Shown here: positions 26,665 to 35,621 of the stretch, one piece after another
Position numbering within the stretch: the first letter of the stretch is position 1
Layout of the letters: each line of letters opens with the position of its first letter
Notes under the pieces: model-generated
What the model was told of the DNA's origin: nothing
Databases searched by the model: none
Seen by the model: only the letters and a program-made list of their open reading frames with translations
Made by a program: the position numbers and the translations under genes
Source: JAHELQ01 sp964491915
Lineage (GTDB): Bacteria > Acidobacteriota > Aminicenantia > UBA2199
Direction of reading: 5' to 3'
Assembly: GCA_964491915.1 (NCBI GenBank)
Contig: CAZBHS010000007.1
Coordinates: forward strand, 1 to 64,000
Length of the DNA: 64,000 nucleotides

Positions 26665-27552
26665 TTAATCGAAAATATCGTGCAGAACGTGGGGTGAGTT
26701 TCTCCAATTGGGGACCACTTTGACAAATAGATCGAGGTAGACCTTCTGGTCGAAGTAGTCTTCGATGTCTTTTCGCGCCTCTTCGCCGATCTGCTTGACC
26801 AGGTTGCCGTGCTTGCCCACCACGATTTTTTTCTGGGACTGGCTCTCCACATAAATCTCGGCCCGGACATAGGTTACGTCATTGCCGCGGTCCTTGATTT
26901 CCTCCACTTTGACAGTGGTGGTGAAGGGCAACTCGCTGCGAGTGAGGTTCAAAAGCTTTTCCCTCACCAATTCCGAAATATAAAAACGCTCCGTCTGGCT
27001 GGTGTATTCCTCTTCCGGGAAGAAATTTTCCCCCACCGGCAGATACTTGAAGATCAATTCTTCCAATAAATCAATGTTGATCTTCTGCAACGCCGAAATC
27101 GGAATAATCTCCGCCCAGGTGTGGATATCTTTGAGCTCGTCCATCTTCAGTAGAGCTTTGGATTTTTTAAATATGTCGATCTTGTTGATCACCAGGAATG
27201 TGGGCTTTTTTACCGATCTCAGCATCTCGAGGACGAATTCATCCTCCCGCTTGTCCTGAATATCCACAAAATAGAGTAACAGGTCCGCGTCTATCAAGGA
27301 GTTGTGCACATCTTTCATCATCTTCTCATTCAACCGGTATTGGGGTTTATGGATGCCGGGGGAGTCGAAAAAGATCACCTGGCCACGTTCTGTGGTTTTG
27401 ATTCCCAGGACCTGTCTCCTGGTGGTTTGCGGTTTATTGGATACAATGGAGACCTTGGTCTCCATGATTGCGTTCAAAAAAGTCGATTTTCCTACATTGG
27501 TCCTGCCCAGCAAAGCTACATAGCCGGAGCGCCGTTCATTGTTTTTGTTCAT
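26665..27552 (-). CDS. era: GTPase Era
   Basis: Era is a GTP-binding protein that helps 16S rRNA maturation and 30S assembly. The 295-residue product has G1 GRTNVGKST, G3 DSPGIH, G4 NKIDIF and G5 SAL in the GTPase half, then a KH domain with the VGKHGNLVKQIGEEARKDIE motif and the usual end KVVPNWRNSPHVL. The start overlaps the upstream CBS-domain gene by 17 bp. The era-corC neighbourhood is a frequent bacterial arrangement. Confidence 0.95.
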   Translation of the reverse strand: MNKNNERRSGYVALLGRTNVGKSTFLNAIMETKVSIVSNKPQTTRRQVLGIKTTERGQVIFFDSPGIHKPQYRLNEKMMKDVHNSLIDADLLLYFVDIQDKREDEFVLEMLRSVKKPTFLVINKIDIFKKSKALLKMDELKDIHTWAEIIPISALQKINIDLLEELIFKYLPVGENFFPEEEYTSQTERFYISELVREKLLNLTRSELPFTTTVKVEEIKDRGNDVTYVRAEIYVESQSQKKIVVGKHGNLVKQIGEEARKDIEDYFDQKVYLDLFVKVVPNWRNSPHVLHDIFD

Positions 27553-28753
27553 GATAAATTTTCACCTTTTCAATTCGGTTCTTCTCGATCTCCAACACCT
27601 CGAACGTGTAATTTTCGATGGATACCTTATCGAATTTGTCGGGGATTTTCCCCAATTTGAAGCTGATCAAGCCCCCGACCGTCTGGTAATCTTCATCTTC
27701 CTCGATTTTGACCTCCAGGGTCTCGGCCAACTCAAACACATCGGTGTCGCCTTTGACAATGAAGTGATCCTTTTCCTTGACAATTTGTTGGATGTCCTCA
27801 TCGTACTCGTCCTGGATCTCGCCGACGATCTCTTCGATAATGTCTTCCATTGTCACCACGCCGGACACACCGCCGAATTCATCCACCACAATGGCGAATT
27901 TTTGATTCATTTGTTGGAGTTCTTTTAGAAGTTCGAGTATCCTCATAGTTTCTGGGATAAAAAACGCGGGTCGTAATATCTCTTTAATATTGAAATTTTC
28001 TGTATGAATGTAGTCGAATAAATCTTTGGAAAGAACGATCCCCTCGATGTTGTCGATGCGTTCCGATATAACCGGATAACGTGATTTTTTCCTCTCGTTG
28101 ACAGTCTTGATGATATTATCGAGGGTGAAGTAGATATCGATATAGATCATGTCCACCCGGGGGGTCATAATCTCTTTGACCCTGGTATCGCCGAATTCCA
28201 GGATGCTTTCGATCATCTCTTTGTCTTCGGTCTCGAATACCCCTTCCTTGGCCCCCTCTTCCAGGAATATCTCCAATTCCTTGTCGCTCAAGTCGTCCTG
28301 GTCGTTTTCCTTTTGCTCCGGATTTTTTTCCATGAATATAGCGAATATGAGGTTGAAAGGGTAAAAAAAGATCCAGGGGATGGGGTAGAGAAAGATCAAC
28401 CGCTTGAGCAATACCTCTTTGTTGAAATACGATAGGGAATACAATAAAAAATTGAATAGAAAAATGAATGCCCCGATCAGGATCAGCACACGGTACAGCG
28501 GGTCCGGCAGCGTCGGTTCCATCAGGAAAAAACCGCTGATAAATAAACCCAATTGCAACGTAAACGAGAATGCCCGCAACGCGTTTTGCACCATCTCGTA
28601 TTTACTCACAAAATCGAACTCTTCGATACGAGGGTTCTCCAGGTCTTCCAGAAATCCCGCTAGAGAAATCCTGGAAAAGCTCTTGAAGCTAGCCTGAAAA
28701 ATGTAGAATACAATACTGAACACAAATAGCAATAGAAACAGAAAAAAATTCAT
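27536..28753 (-). CDS. CorC/HlyC family CBS-domain membrane protein
   Basis: The 405-residue protein has an N-terminal membrane region (FFLFLLLFVFSIVFYIFQ, LILIGAFIFLFNFLLYSL, with a further hydrophobic segment). A pair of CBS domains follows (residues about 190-320; EIMTPRVDMIYIDIYFT, SRYPVISERIDNIEGIVLSKD, FAIVVDEFGGVSGVVTMEDI) and then a C-terminal CorC/HlyC transporter-associated domain (DTDVFELAETLEV, TVGGLISFKLG). The PRxDM and GGxxGxVTxED motifs are diagnostic. Family members take part in magnesium or cobalt efflux and resistance; the ion here is unknown. AAGAAGG precedes the start. Confidence 0.88.
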   Translation of the reverse strand: MNFFLFLLLFVFSIVFYIFQASFKSFSRISLAGFLEDLENPRIEEFDFVSKYEMVQNALRAFSFTLQLGLFISGFFLMEPTLPDPLYRVLILIGAFIFLFNFLLYSLSYFNKEVLLKRLIFLYPIPWIFFYPFNLIFAIFMEKNPEQKENDQDDLSDKELEIFLEEGAKEGVFETEDKEMIESILEFGDTRVKEIMTPRVDMIYIDIYFTLDNIIKTVNERKKSRYPVISERIDNIEGIVLSKDLFDYIHTENFNIKEILRPAFFIPETMRILELLKELQQMNQKFAIVVDEFGGVSGVVTMEDIIEEIVGEIQDEYDEDIQQIVKEKDHFIVKGDTDVFELAETLEVKIEEDEDYQTVGGLISFKLGKIPDKFDKVSIENYTFEVLEIEKNRIEKVKIYHEQKQ

Positions 28754-28833
28754 CGATGGTTACCTTCTTTCATCCGCCTCCATTGTATCAATAGCCGCAG
28801 GTTTTGTAAATACCTTTTCAAGCGGCGGCTGTC

Positions 28834-28862
28834 TTGACTAAACCGTAGAAATAGGTGAAAAT
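28834..28862 (+). promoter_or_regulatory. Possible promoter with TTGACTAAAC element
   Basis: TTGACT (28834-28839), 17 bp, GAAAAT (28857-28862): a good -35 box and a poor -10 box (4 of 6). The same extended -35 sequence occurs before ileS and the methyltransferase gene. Confidence 0.35.
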
Positions 28863-28890
28863 AGCCTATAAAACAATTATGGAGTTGACT

Positions 28891-29487
28891 ATGGCTGCAG
28901 AAGAAAAAGAGATTGTACTCCAGGAATACTTCGAACCGAATCGGTTCGGTTCCAAATTCTGGTTGTCCGTTTCTTTGATTATAATAACAATCGGTTTTAT
29001 CCTTTTCTATAAATTCGGCGTTGTCGATCAATCCATCACCGGCGAAGAATTGAAAAGCTCCATCGAGTTCTTCGATATCAATAGCCAATGGGTTGTCAAA
29101 GAGCGAATCGAGACCGATGATTTCAAAGGCGTGATTCTGGTGCCGCAAATTTCTTTCCGGGTCCGCAATATCGGCGCTCAGGACTTGAAGAATGTTTTTT
29201 TGTTAGGTGTATTCAGTTTTCTGGATACAGGTAAAACCATCGGGGAGGGCTATAAAATGGTTTTGAAAGAAGCGCTTCCCCCCGAAGGAGAGAGTAAGCG
29301 GGTCACCCTGACCTCCGGATTCGGATACCGGGCCTCGTCCGAACGGGCCTTCGACAAGAACAAAAAAGATTGGCGCAACACTTTTGTCGAGGTTTTCGCC
29401 CGTTCCCGCAGCAGTCGTTTGACGTTTGTCAAGTCATTCTACATCGCTCGCAAAATCGAAGGCCTGGATATCGAGATCCATCTCTAA
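28891..29487 (+). CDS. Membrane-anchored protein of unknown function
   Basis: The 198-residue protein has one N-terminal membrane segment (SLIIITIGFILFYKFGVV) and a domain of about 150 residues on the far side with several beta-strands (FKGVILVPQISFRVRNIG, VFLLGVFSFLDTG, RVTLTSGFGYRAS). The strands suggest an immunoglobulin-like or FxLD-type fold, which is a guess. ATG 28891 is preferred because GGAG lies 7 nt upstream; ATG 28879 and an earlier GTG are possible. A TTGACTAAAC -35-like element lies upstream at 28834. It precedes the citrate lyase genes by 39 bp and may be in their operon. Confidence 0.7.
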   Translation: MAAEEKEIVLQEYFEPNRFGSKFWLSVSLIIITIGFILFYKFGVVDQSITGEELKSSIEFFDINSQWVVKERIETDDFKGVILVPQISFRVRNIGAQDLKNVFLLGVFSFLDTGKTIGEGYKMVLKEALPPEGESKRVTLTSGFGYRASSERAFDKNKKDWRNTFVEVFARSRSSRLTFVKSFYIARKIEGLDIEIHL

Positions 29488-29526
29488 TTCAAAATTGTAA
29501 TGTTTTCTGTCTTAGGAGGACATAAA

Positions 29527-30744
29527 ATGGCGAAAACCTATGCAGAAGCCGGCAATCGCGGTGATAAAGTCAGATCCGATTGTTGGACTTCGATACAGTT
29601 GAATTCCAGCGAAGGAATCAACCTGAACCTCAAAAGTAAAGTCAAAGTATTATATGGTGAGTCTATCGAAGCGCTCATCCATCAGGTGTTGGATTTTTAC
29701 GGCATCGAGCACGCCGATGTGGCGGTCGAAGATTTCGGAGCCCTGCCGTATGTCATCATGGCCCGGCTCGAAGCCACAGTGCGCCGGTTGGGAATCGACA
29801 ACGGCAAACGTTTTTTACCCCAATGGAAATACCCGGTGAATCCCACCACAAAGGAACGGTTCCGCCGCTCCCGTCTCTATTTACCCGGCGATCAACCGAA
29901 GCTCCAACTGAACGCCGGCGTCCACAAAGCCGACGGCCTCATCCTCGACCTGGAGGATTCCGTCTCTCCGTTGATCAAAGACACCACCCGCGTCCTGGTG
30001 CGCAATACCCTGCGCTGCCTGGATTTTATGAGCTGCGAACGGATGGTGCGTATCAACCAGTTGCCCATGGGGCTCGAAGATCTCGAAGAGATCGTACCCC
30101 ATAAAGTGGATGTGATCCTGCTCCCCAAAGTGGAAACCCCGGAGCAGATCCAGGAAGTGGAGAAAAAAATAAACGACATCCAGGCAAGCCTCCCTAAAGA
30201 GGACCGGCACGACACCTTCCTCATGCCTATTATCGAAAGCGCGTTGGGCGTTGTCAACGCCTACCCCATCGCCATCGCCTCGAAACTGAACGTCGGACTG
30301 GCCATCGGTCTGGAAGACTACACCGCCGACCTCGGCACCCAGCGGACATTGGCGGGGACCGAAAGTTTCCACGCCCGCTCCGTCTTGATCAACGCCGCCC
30401 GCGCCGCCGGCATCCAGGCCATCGACACCGTATTCTCCGATGTCTCGGATATGGAAGGATTGGAAACCAGCGTCAAGGAAGCCAAGTCTCTGGGCTTCGA
30501 CGGTAAAGGTTGTATCCATCCCCGCCAGATCGCGGTGATCCATCACGCCTTCGCCCCCGAGGAAAAAGAGGTGGCAAAAGCCAAGAAGATCGTCGTCGCC
30601 TTTGAGAAAGCTGAAAAAGAGGGCAAGGGAGTGGTCTCCCTCGGCAACAAGATGATCGATCCGCCGGTGGTGAAGAGAGCTCTCAGAACCATTGACATGG
30701 CCCTGCAGGACGGCATTTTGGCGGAAAATTGGAGAGAAGAATGA
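29527..30744 (+). CDS. citE: CitD-CitE fusion: citrate lyase acyl carrier plus beta subunit
   Basis: The 405-residue protein joins two parts of citrate lyase. Residues 1-90 match the acyl carrier subunit CitD. They include RSDCW (Ser17 is the likely attachment site of the phosphoribosyl-dephospho-CoA arm), INLNLKSKVKVLYGESIEAL and ALPYVIMARLEATVRR. Residues about 100-390 are the HpcH/HpaI-type CitE lyase: SRLYLPGDQPK, ADGLILDLEDSVSP, VDVILLPKVETPEQI, PIIESALGVVNAY and GKGCIHPRQI. CitD and CitE are normally separate proteins. ATG 29527 has an ideal AGGAGGA site. The stop overlaps the start of citF (ATGA). No citC, citG or citX is in the window, so the cofactor-loading enzymes lie elsewhere. 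Confidence 0.85.
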   Translation: MAKTYAEAGNRGDKVRSDCWTSIQLNSSEGINLNLKSKVKVLYGESIEALIHQVLDFYGIEHADVAVEDFGALPYVIMARLEATVRRLGIDNGKRFLPQWKYPVNPTTKERFRRSRLYLPGDQPKLQLNAGVHKADGLILDLEDSVSPLIKDTTRVLVRNTLRCLDFMSCERMVRINQLPMGLEDLEEIVPHKVDVILLPKVETPEQIQEVEKKINDIQASLPKEDRHDTFLMPIIESALGVVNAYPIAIASKLNVGLAIGLEDYTADLGTQRTLAGTESFHARSVLINAARAAGIQAIDTVFSDVSDMEGLETSVKEAKSLGFDGKGCIHPRQIAVIHHAFAPEEKEVAKAKKIVVAFEKAEKEGKGVVSLGNKMIDPPVVKRALRTIDMALQDGILAENWREE

Positions 30745-32315
30745 GCATTGATAAAAGTAAATATAAAGTGGAAGTCAACGCCGTTGGCCGCGAGGTCCTG
30801 ACGGAAATCAACGGCCAGCAGCATGTCCCCTTCCAGGGAGTGGGCAAATACAAGCCCACCGGCCGCAAAGCCGCGCCCCCCATCCGCTCCTGCGCCGACT
30901 ACCCCATGGACGGCGACAAACGGGTCCCCACCATCAAAGAGGCCCTCAAACGCTGCGGCATCAAAGACGGTATGACCATCTCCACCCATCACCACCTGCG
31001 CAACGGCGATTACGTGGGCAACATGGTCTTCGAAGCCGCCGCTCAATTGGGCGTCAAAAACCTACGCTGGTTTCCCAGCGCTTCGTTTCCGGTCCACGCG
31101 CCACAGATCGACCATATGGAAAGCGGCGTGATCCATCACATCGAAGGCAGTATGAACGGCCCCCTGGGCGACTATTGCTCCAAAGGCAAGATGAACGGCA
31201 CCGCCATCCTGCGCTCCCACGGCGGCCGTTATCAGGCGATTCAAGACGGCGAAGTGCACATCGACATCGCGGTCATCTCCGCTCCGGCGGCAGACGCCTT
31301 CGGTAACGCCAACGGCGTGCGCGGCCCCGCGGCCTGTGGATTGTTGGGGTTCGCCCTCGCCGACTCCCAATACGCCGATTACGTCATCGTGGTATCCGAC
31401 AACATCGAGCCGTTCCCTTGCATTCCCTGGCAGATCCAGGGTAACAACGTCGATTATGTCGTTGAAGTGGACTCCATCGGCGACCCCAACAAAATCATCT
31501 CCGGCACCACCCAATTGACCCGCAGTCCCGATCGTCAACTGATCGCCGAGTTGACCGCCCAATTCGCCATGGAAGCCGGAATCCTCAAAGACGGATTCTC
31601 CATCCAGTCCGGCGCCGGCGGCACCTCCTTGCAAGTGACCATCTATATCCGCGACCTCATGCGCAAACACGGCATTCATTCCCGCTTCATGCGCGGCGGT
31701 TCCACCAAGTACCTGACAGACATTCTCGAGGAAGGCCTCACCGATTACATCCTCGACGGCCAGACCTTCGACCTCGACGGCGTGCGCTCCATGAGAGAAA
31801 ACCCTAACCACCAGGATACCAGTCCCTTCACCAGCTACAACTACCACGGCAAAGGCAACTTCGCCTCCATGCTCGACCTCGCCATCCTGGGCGCCACCGA
31901 GATCGACGTCAACTTCAACACCAATGTCGTCACCCATTCAGACGGACGCCTCTTGCACGGCATCGGCGGCTGGCAAAACTGCCTCTTCGGCAAAACCGTC
32001 GTTCTCCCGGTCCCCCTGTTCCGCGACCGCATCCCCGTCATCGTTGACGAGGTAACCACAGTCACCGGCCCCGGCGAGCTCATCGACGTCATCATCACCG
32101 AACGCGGCATCGCCATCAACCCCAAACGCCAGGACCTCCACGACGCCCTCCGCGGCACCAACCTCCCCATCCGCACCATCCAAGAACTCAAAGACGAAGC
32201 CGAAAAAGTCTGCGACGGCAAACCCCAAAAACCCAAACTAGGCGATAAGGTCATCGGCGCCATCAAATGGGTGGACGGAACCATCATCGACGTGGTAAGA
32301 CAAGTATTAGACTAA
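30741..32315 (+). CDS. citF: Citrate lyase alpha subunit (citrate CoA-transferase)
   Basis: CitF transfers the acyl carrier from acetyl to citryl in the citrate lyase complex. The 524-residue protein has the CoA-transferase I fold with the family blocks TISTHHHLRNGDYV, VEVDSIGDPNKIISGTTQLTR, QSGAGGTSLQVTIYI and TVTGPGELIDVIITERGIAI. ATG 30741 is inside the stop of the CitD-CitE gene, with GGAGAGAAG upstream, so the two are coupled. The coding strand is rich in C and poor in T at third positions in the last third of the gene, unlike the housekeeping genes. A strong terminator follows 24 bp after the stop. Confidence 0.93.
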   Translation: MSIDKSKYKVEVNAVGREVLTEINGQQHVPFQGVGKYKPTGRKAAPPIRSCADYPMDGDKRVPTIKEALKRCGIKDGMTISTHHHLRNGDYVGNMVFEAAAQLGVKNLRWFPSASFPVHAPQIDHMESGVIHHIEGSMNGPLGDYCSKGKMNGTAILRSHGGRYQAIQDGEVHIDIAVISAPAADAFGNANGVRGPAACGLLGFALADSQYADYVIVVSDNIEPFPCIPWQIQGNNVDYVVEVDSIGDPNKIISGTTQLTRSPDRQLIAELTAQFAMEAGILKDGFSIQSGAGGTSLQVTIYIRDLMRKHGIHSRFMRGGSTKYLTDILEEGLTDYILDGQTFDLDGVRSMRENPNHQDTSPFTSYNYHGKGNFASMLDLAILGATEIDVNFNTNVVTHSDGRLLHGIGGWQNCLFGKTVVLPVPLFRDRIPVIVDEVTTVTGPGELIDVIITERGIAINPKRQDLHDALRGTNLPIRTIQELKDEAEKVCDGKPQKPKLGDKVIGAIKWVDGTIIDVVRQVLD

Positions 32316-32338
32316 AAAAACAAACCAAAAATATACAG

Positions 32339-32365
32339 GGGCGGGCCATTGTGCCCGCCCTTTTT
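32339..32365 (+). terminator. Rho-independent terminator after citF
   Basis: Perfect 8-bp arms GGGCGGGC (32339-32346) and GCCCGCCC (32353-32360), a 6-nt loop and a run of five T (32361-32365). It closes the citrate lyase operon. Confidence 0.9.
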
Positions 32366-32404
32366 CACTCAACCGAGGATATCGCGTTATGCAATTTGGA
32401 GAAA

Positions 32405-32456
32405 ACACGGACATTGTGGACAATGTGGACGAAAAGGCAGTGGACCCTGTGGACGC
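32405..32456 (+). repeat. 9-nt GTGGACxxx repeats
   Basis: About five imperfect copies of a 9-nt unit (GTGGACAAT, GTGGACCCT, GTGGACGCG). The string AGTGGACCCTGTGGAC also occurs at about 49707 in another 9-nt array. In one frame (32389-32490) this reads as a 33-residue Val-Asp-rich peptide without a ribosome site; I do not call it a gene. Confidence 0.6.
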
Positions 32457-32468
32457 GCCTAAACCTAA

Positions 32469-33017
32469 ACCCGACATCTCTCAATTATAGAAGAGATCCT
32501 ACTCATCTTCGGAGAACCCGAAGATCTAACAGAGCAAACATTCATCAAGCTTGACCTCTAACCAAGCTCCAAATACAAAAAACCTCACTACGAAGGACTC
32601 TTAGTTGAAAATGTTACAAAACTGTCTGAATGTCTTTCGAAATCTAGTGAATGTGTTCCGAAATCTAGTGAAAATGTTACAAATTCATCACAATCTGTTT
32701 TGGGTACACCGGTATGTATACCGCATTCACCAAAATATGTTCCAGATTTACCAGTTTAGGTCGCCGATTCACCAGTAAATGCTCCAAAATTAGAAAAATG
32801 TATGACCCATTCACCTAAATGCACCCCAAGTCCAGACGTATTTGTAACATTGTTCGAACAATTTGTAACAAAATCAGATGAATCCGTCACCGGTACTGAT
32901 AAATGTGACACCCATACTACAAATTGCGACACAAAACCACCTGAACCCTTTACCCCGGCAGATGCCGTCGATCCTCCGACCAAACCTTCCAGGACCAAAC
33001 AAGATCGCAAACAATAA
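32469..33017 (+). pseudogene. Decayed frame with 21-nt heptad repeats
   Basis: One reading frame runs from 32469 to the stop at 33015-33017, broken by TAA (32559-32561) and TAG (32757-32759). Its first part reads IIEEILLIFGEPEDLTEQ. From 32610 to about 32966 it is built from 17 consecutive units of exactly 7 codons with the loose pattern [C/N/F]-V-[T/P]-K-S-x-E, for example CVPKSSE, NVTNSSQ, CMTHSPK, FVTKSDE and CDTKPPE. The 21-nt register stays intact across the second stop. No ribosome site is visible for the 71-codon 3' piece that starts at 32802. It looks like a recently broken gene for a heptad-repeat protein. Suppression of the stops is a less likely option. Confidence 0.6.
32610..32966 (+). 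repeat. Array of 17 degenerate 21-nt repeats
   Basis: Units of exactly 21 nt, recognisable mainly at the codon level (Val or Thr/Pro at positions 2-3, Ser/Glu-rich end). No length change occurs in the array, which points to past selection for a seven-residue period. Confidence 0.65.
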
Positions 33018-33076
33018 AAAACCGGTCAAGTCACCGAAGAAATTGATAACTGATGAACTATTTGTCCTTATTCCTC

Positions 33077-33105
33077 TTGAAAATTTATTGTGACTCTTCT
33101 ACAAT
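33077..33105 (+). promoter_or_regulatory. Promoter of the CHAT-STAND module
   Basis: TTGAAA (33077-33082), 17 bp, TACAAT (33100-33105). It lies about 105 bp before the CHAT gene, leaving a leader of about 100 nt. Confidence 0.55.
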
Positions 33106-33212
33106 AACACTTACAGGTGAAATTCTCCCCCGGCAAAAACATGCGCCCGGAAGACAAATTCCCCCTATATGATGAACAGGCGGATAAACATTGGTGAAAC
33201 AGATAAGGAAAC

Positions 33213-35621
33213 ATGATTGAAAAAGCGATAACCCTCAGACTCAAAGTATTGAACGATGACACCGTGCAATTGGAGCGTCTCGATTCAGACCTGCAACTCA
33301 AAGACAGATTCGGATATTCAGGCGAGAACTACCATCGCATCGACCGTCTCTGCGACGAAGCCAGGAATGGAGGACTATCCACATCTCAGGTCAAGGAACT
33401 GGGCCAATTGCTCTGCGACGCCCTGATGGGCCAGAAGATCCTCAACGAATTTCTGGATGCTTACGCCGAAGCCACGGATGCCAAACGACTCCTGCGCCTG
33501 GAATTGGACATCGACCCCCAGACAACCGCCAAAGCCAACACCCTCCCCTGGGAGTTTCTCTATTTCAAGGGAAATTCCAACCAGGGGCTCATCTGGCTAG
33601 CCGCTGACCCGAACATCTCCTTCAGCCGTTTCAGCCATTTGACGCGGGAATTCCCCCCCATCCATCTCGATGTGGAAGAACCGCTGCGCATCGCCCTGGC
33701 GATCGCCGCTCCCGAAGATCTCGGAACGGTGGAATACAAACCGCTTCTGGCGCAGTTAATGGCATTGGCCCGCAGAGAACGGATTCAAATCATCCGTCGC
33801 GGCCCCAATGCCGGTCGCCATGATATCGATGAGTTGTTGCGAACAGAGCCCCATATTTTCCATTTCATCGGCCATGGCGGTTTCAACGACTCCAAAAAAA
33901 ATCCCGAAGCCCGTCTGGCCCTGGTCAATGACAAAGGCCACGCCGATTGGATTGGAGCCGATGAATTCGCCAACCTCTTCGCCCGCCATTCAAAAACCGT
34001 CGCCATCCTCCACTGCTGCAACAGCGGCGCGAAATCCGCCCAAGATCCTCTACTGGGAATCTCCTCCCAACTGCTACGCATGAAACTCCCGGCAGTCGTC
34101 GCCATGCAATTCCCCGTCACCAACGATACAGCCGTCACCTTTTCCCGCCAGTTCTACAGACATCTCACCGACGGCTCCCCAGTCGATATCGCCGTTCAGG
34201 AGGGACGCCTCACCATCGGCCATAAAACCAATTACAATGACCGGGATTTCGCCACCCCTCTGTTATTCATGAATGTCCCCGGCGGTCGCGTCTTGAAGAG
34301 AAATGTGGACATCGATAACCGGGAACAATGGATGCGAGACCATAAAAATCTGGCGGACACATACATTCAAAAAGGCGCGTTCGACGACGCCCACAAGGTC
34401 TACAAAAGCGTCCGGGATGTGGATCCGGGATTCCCGGATATCGAAAAAATCCTCAAAGGTCTGAGAAAGCAAATAAGCGACCAGAATTATTTAAAAACGA
34501 AAAAAGAGCAATTCAACTCGAAATTCCTCGATAAGTCCCACAAGGTCTATGACAGTGTAATCGCGGAACTCAACCGTCTAATCGAAAAGGGCGAGTACAA
34601 CCGCGGCCAAAAAAAACTCATATGTTTCGAGCGGTTCCTCAACGATCAACTTTCCGCCGAAGAATTCTCCAGCCAATGGCTCGCTGAAATTGAAAGCGCG
34701 GCGCAAAAGAAAGCGCCCTACTTCAAAGCCTTGACTCAACGTTTTAAAATCGGCGAGTTAATCCCCTTTTTAGGCAGTCAATTTTTGAGTTGTTGGTCCT
34801 CTAAGCTCCCGTTTGCAGAAGAGCTTCGCAATCATCTCGCCATGGAGATGGATTATCCCGATTTCTCCGGTTCTCTCGATATGATCGCCCAATATTGCAT
34901 CAATAATGGCTATAGCCGCCGCATTATTCTAGACATGCTTCAAAAGCAAATGGATACAGTATCCCGGGATTGCGCCGATAATCCTTTCTATGAAATGATC
35001 GCGGAGGCAAACCGCCCGATGCTGGTGATTTCCGCCTCACCCGATGATTTCCTGGAAACCCGGCTCAGACAAAAAAACAAGCCCTTCGCGGTCCTAACCC
35101 ACCTTCTCAATCCCCTGGAAGAGACCGACGCCGGAAAAATCCAAATCCATTATCACGACAAAGACGAACCCGAACCTCCCTGCATCTCCGAGGATCTGTC
35201 GCGGCTACGATTGCTGGAGAAGGGTACTTCGATCATATACAAAATCTACGGCTTTATCAACGCCTTCGACCATGAGCGCCGCCTCCTGGTGGAAAACGAC
35301 TTCTTCCTCTTCGCCCGCTACCTGGAGCAACAAATTCCCCCATACATCATCCGCCAATTCCGCAACAACACCTTTCTCTTCCTGGGTTACGACCTGTCAT
35401 ATTGGCAAGATCGCCTGGTAGCCTACACATTTTTGGAAAAGAAACGCAAGTATCCATCCAGTCAATTTTGCGCCGCTGTTTGGGAACAACCGGATAAATA
35501 CCAGCAAGATTTTTGGGAAAACCGGCACGTAAAACTCTACCCGGAGAAACTTCCCCATTTCATCCACCAATTCAGTTCCGCCTGGGAAGACATGCAACAT
35601 GGAGGTCGCCATGCCGAATGA
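33213..35621 (+). CDS. CHAT protease with C-terminal SIR2-like domain
   Basis: The 802-residue protein has three parts. Residues about 100-360 are a CHAT (caspase-like) peptidase domain with the catalytic His221 in HFIGHGG and Cys269 in LHCCNSG, followed by VVAMQFPVTNDTAVTFSRQFY, which is usual for CHAT proteins. Residues about 370-480 are helical, probably TPR-like (ADTYIQKGAFDDAHKVYKSV). Residues about 500-790 look like a SIR2-type domain (IPFLGSQFL, LVISASPDDFLE, IYKIYGFINAF, NTFLFLGYDLSYW). A cysteine protease joined to a potential NAD-processing domain is an effector arrangement found in biological conflict systems. AAGGA precedes ATG 33213. The gene overlaps the STAND ATPase gene by 11 bp, so both are likely coexpressed. 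The target is unknown. Confidence 0.85.
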   Translation: MIEKAITLRLKVLNDDTVQLERLDSDLQLKDRFGYSGENYHRIDRLCDEARNGGLSTSQVKELGQLLCDALMGQKILNEFLDAYAEATDAKRLLRLELDIDPQTTAKANTLPWEFLYFKGNSNQGLIWLAADPNISFSRFSHLTREFPPIHLDVEEPLRIALAIAAPEDLGTVEYKPLLAQLMALARRERIQIIRRGPNAGRHDIDELLRTEPHIFHFIGHGGFNDSKKNPEARLALVNDKGHADWIGADEFANLFARHSKTVAILHCCNSGAKSAQDPLLGISSQLLRMKLPAVVAMQFPVTNDTAVTFSRQFYRHLTDGSPVDIAVQEGRLTIGHKTNYNDRDFATPLLFMNVPGGRVLKRNVDIDNREQWMRDHKNLADTYIQKGAFDDAHKVYKSVRDVDPGFPDIEKILKGLRKQISDQNYLKTKKEQFNSKFLDKSHKVYDSVIAELNRLIEKGEYNRGQKKLICFERFLNDQLSAEEFSSQWLAEIESAAQKKAPYFKALTQRFKIGELIPFLGSQFLSCWSSKLPFAEELRNHLAMEMDYPDFSGSLDMIAQYCINNGYSRRIILDMLQKQMDTVSRDCADNPFYEMIAEANRPMLVISASPDDFLETRLRQKNKPFAVLTHLLNPLEETDAGKIQIHYHDKDEPEPPCISEDLSRLRLLEKGTSIIYKIYGFINAFDHERRLLVENDFFLFARYLEQQIPPYIIRQFRNNTFLFLGYDLSYWQDRLVAYTFLEKKRKYPSSQFCAAVWEQPDKYQQDFWENRHVKLYPEKLPHFIHQFSSAWEDMQHGGRHAE

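Noticed and set aside
31062..31937. A 291-codon frame antisense to citF
   Set aside because: Explained by the high C third-position content of citF; no start signal or motif.
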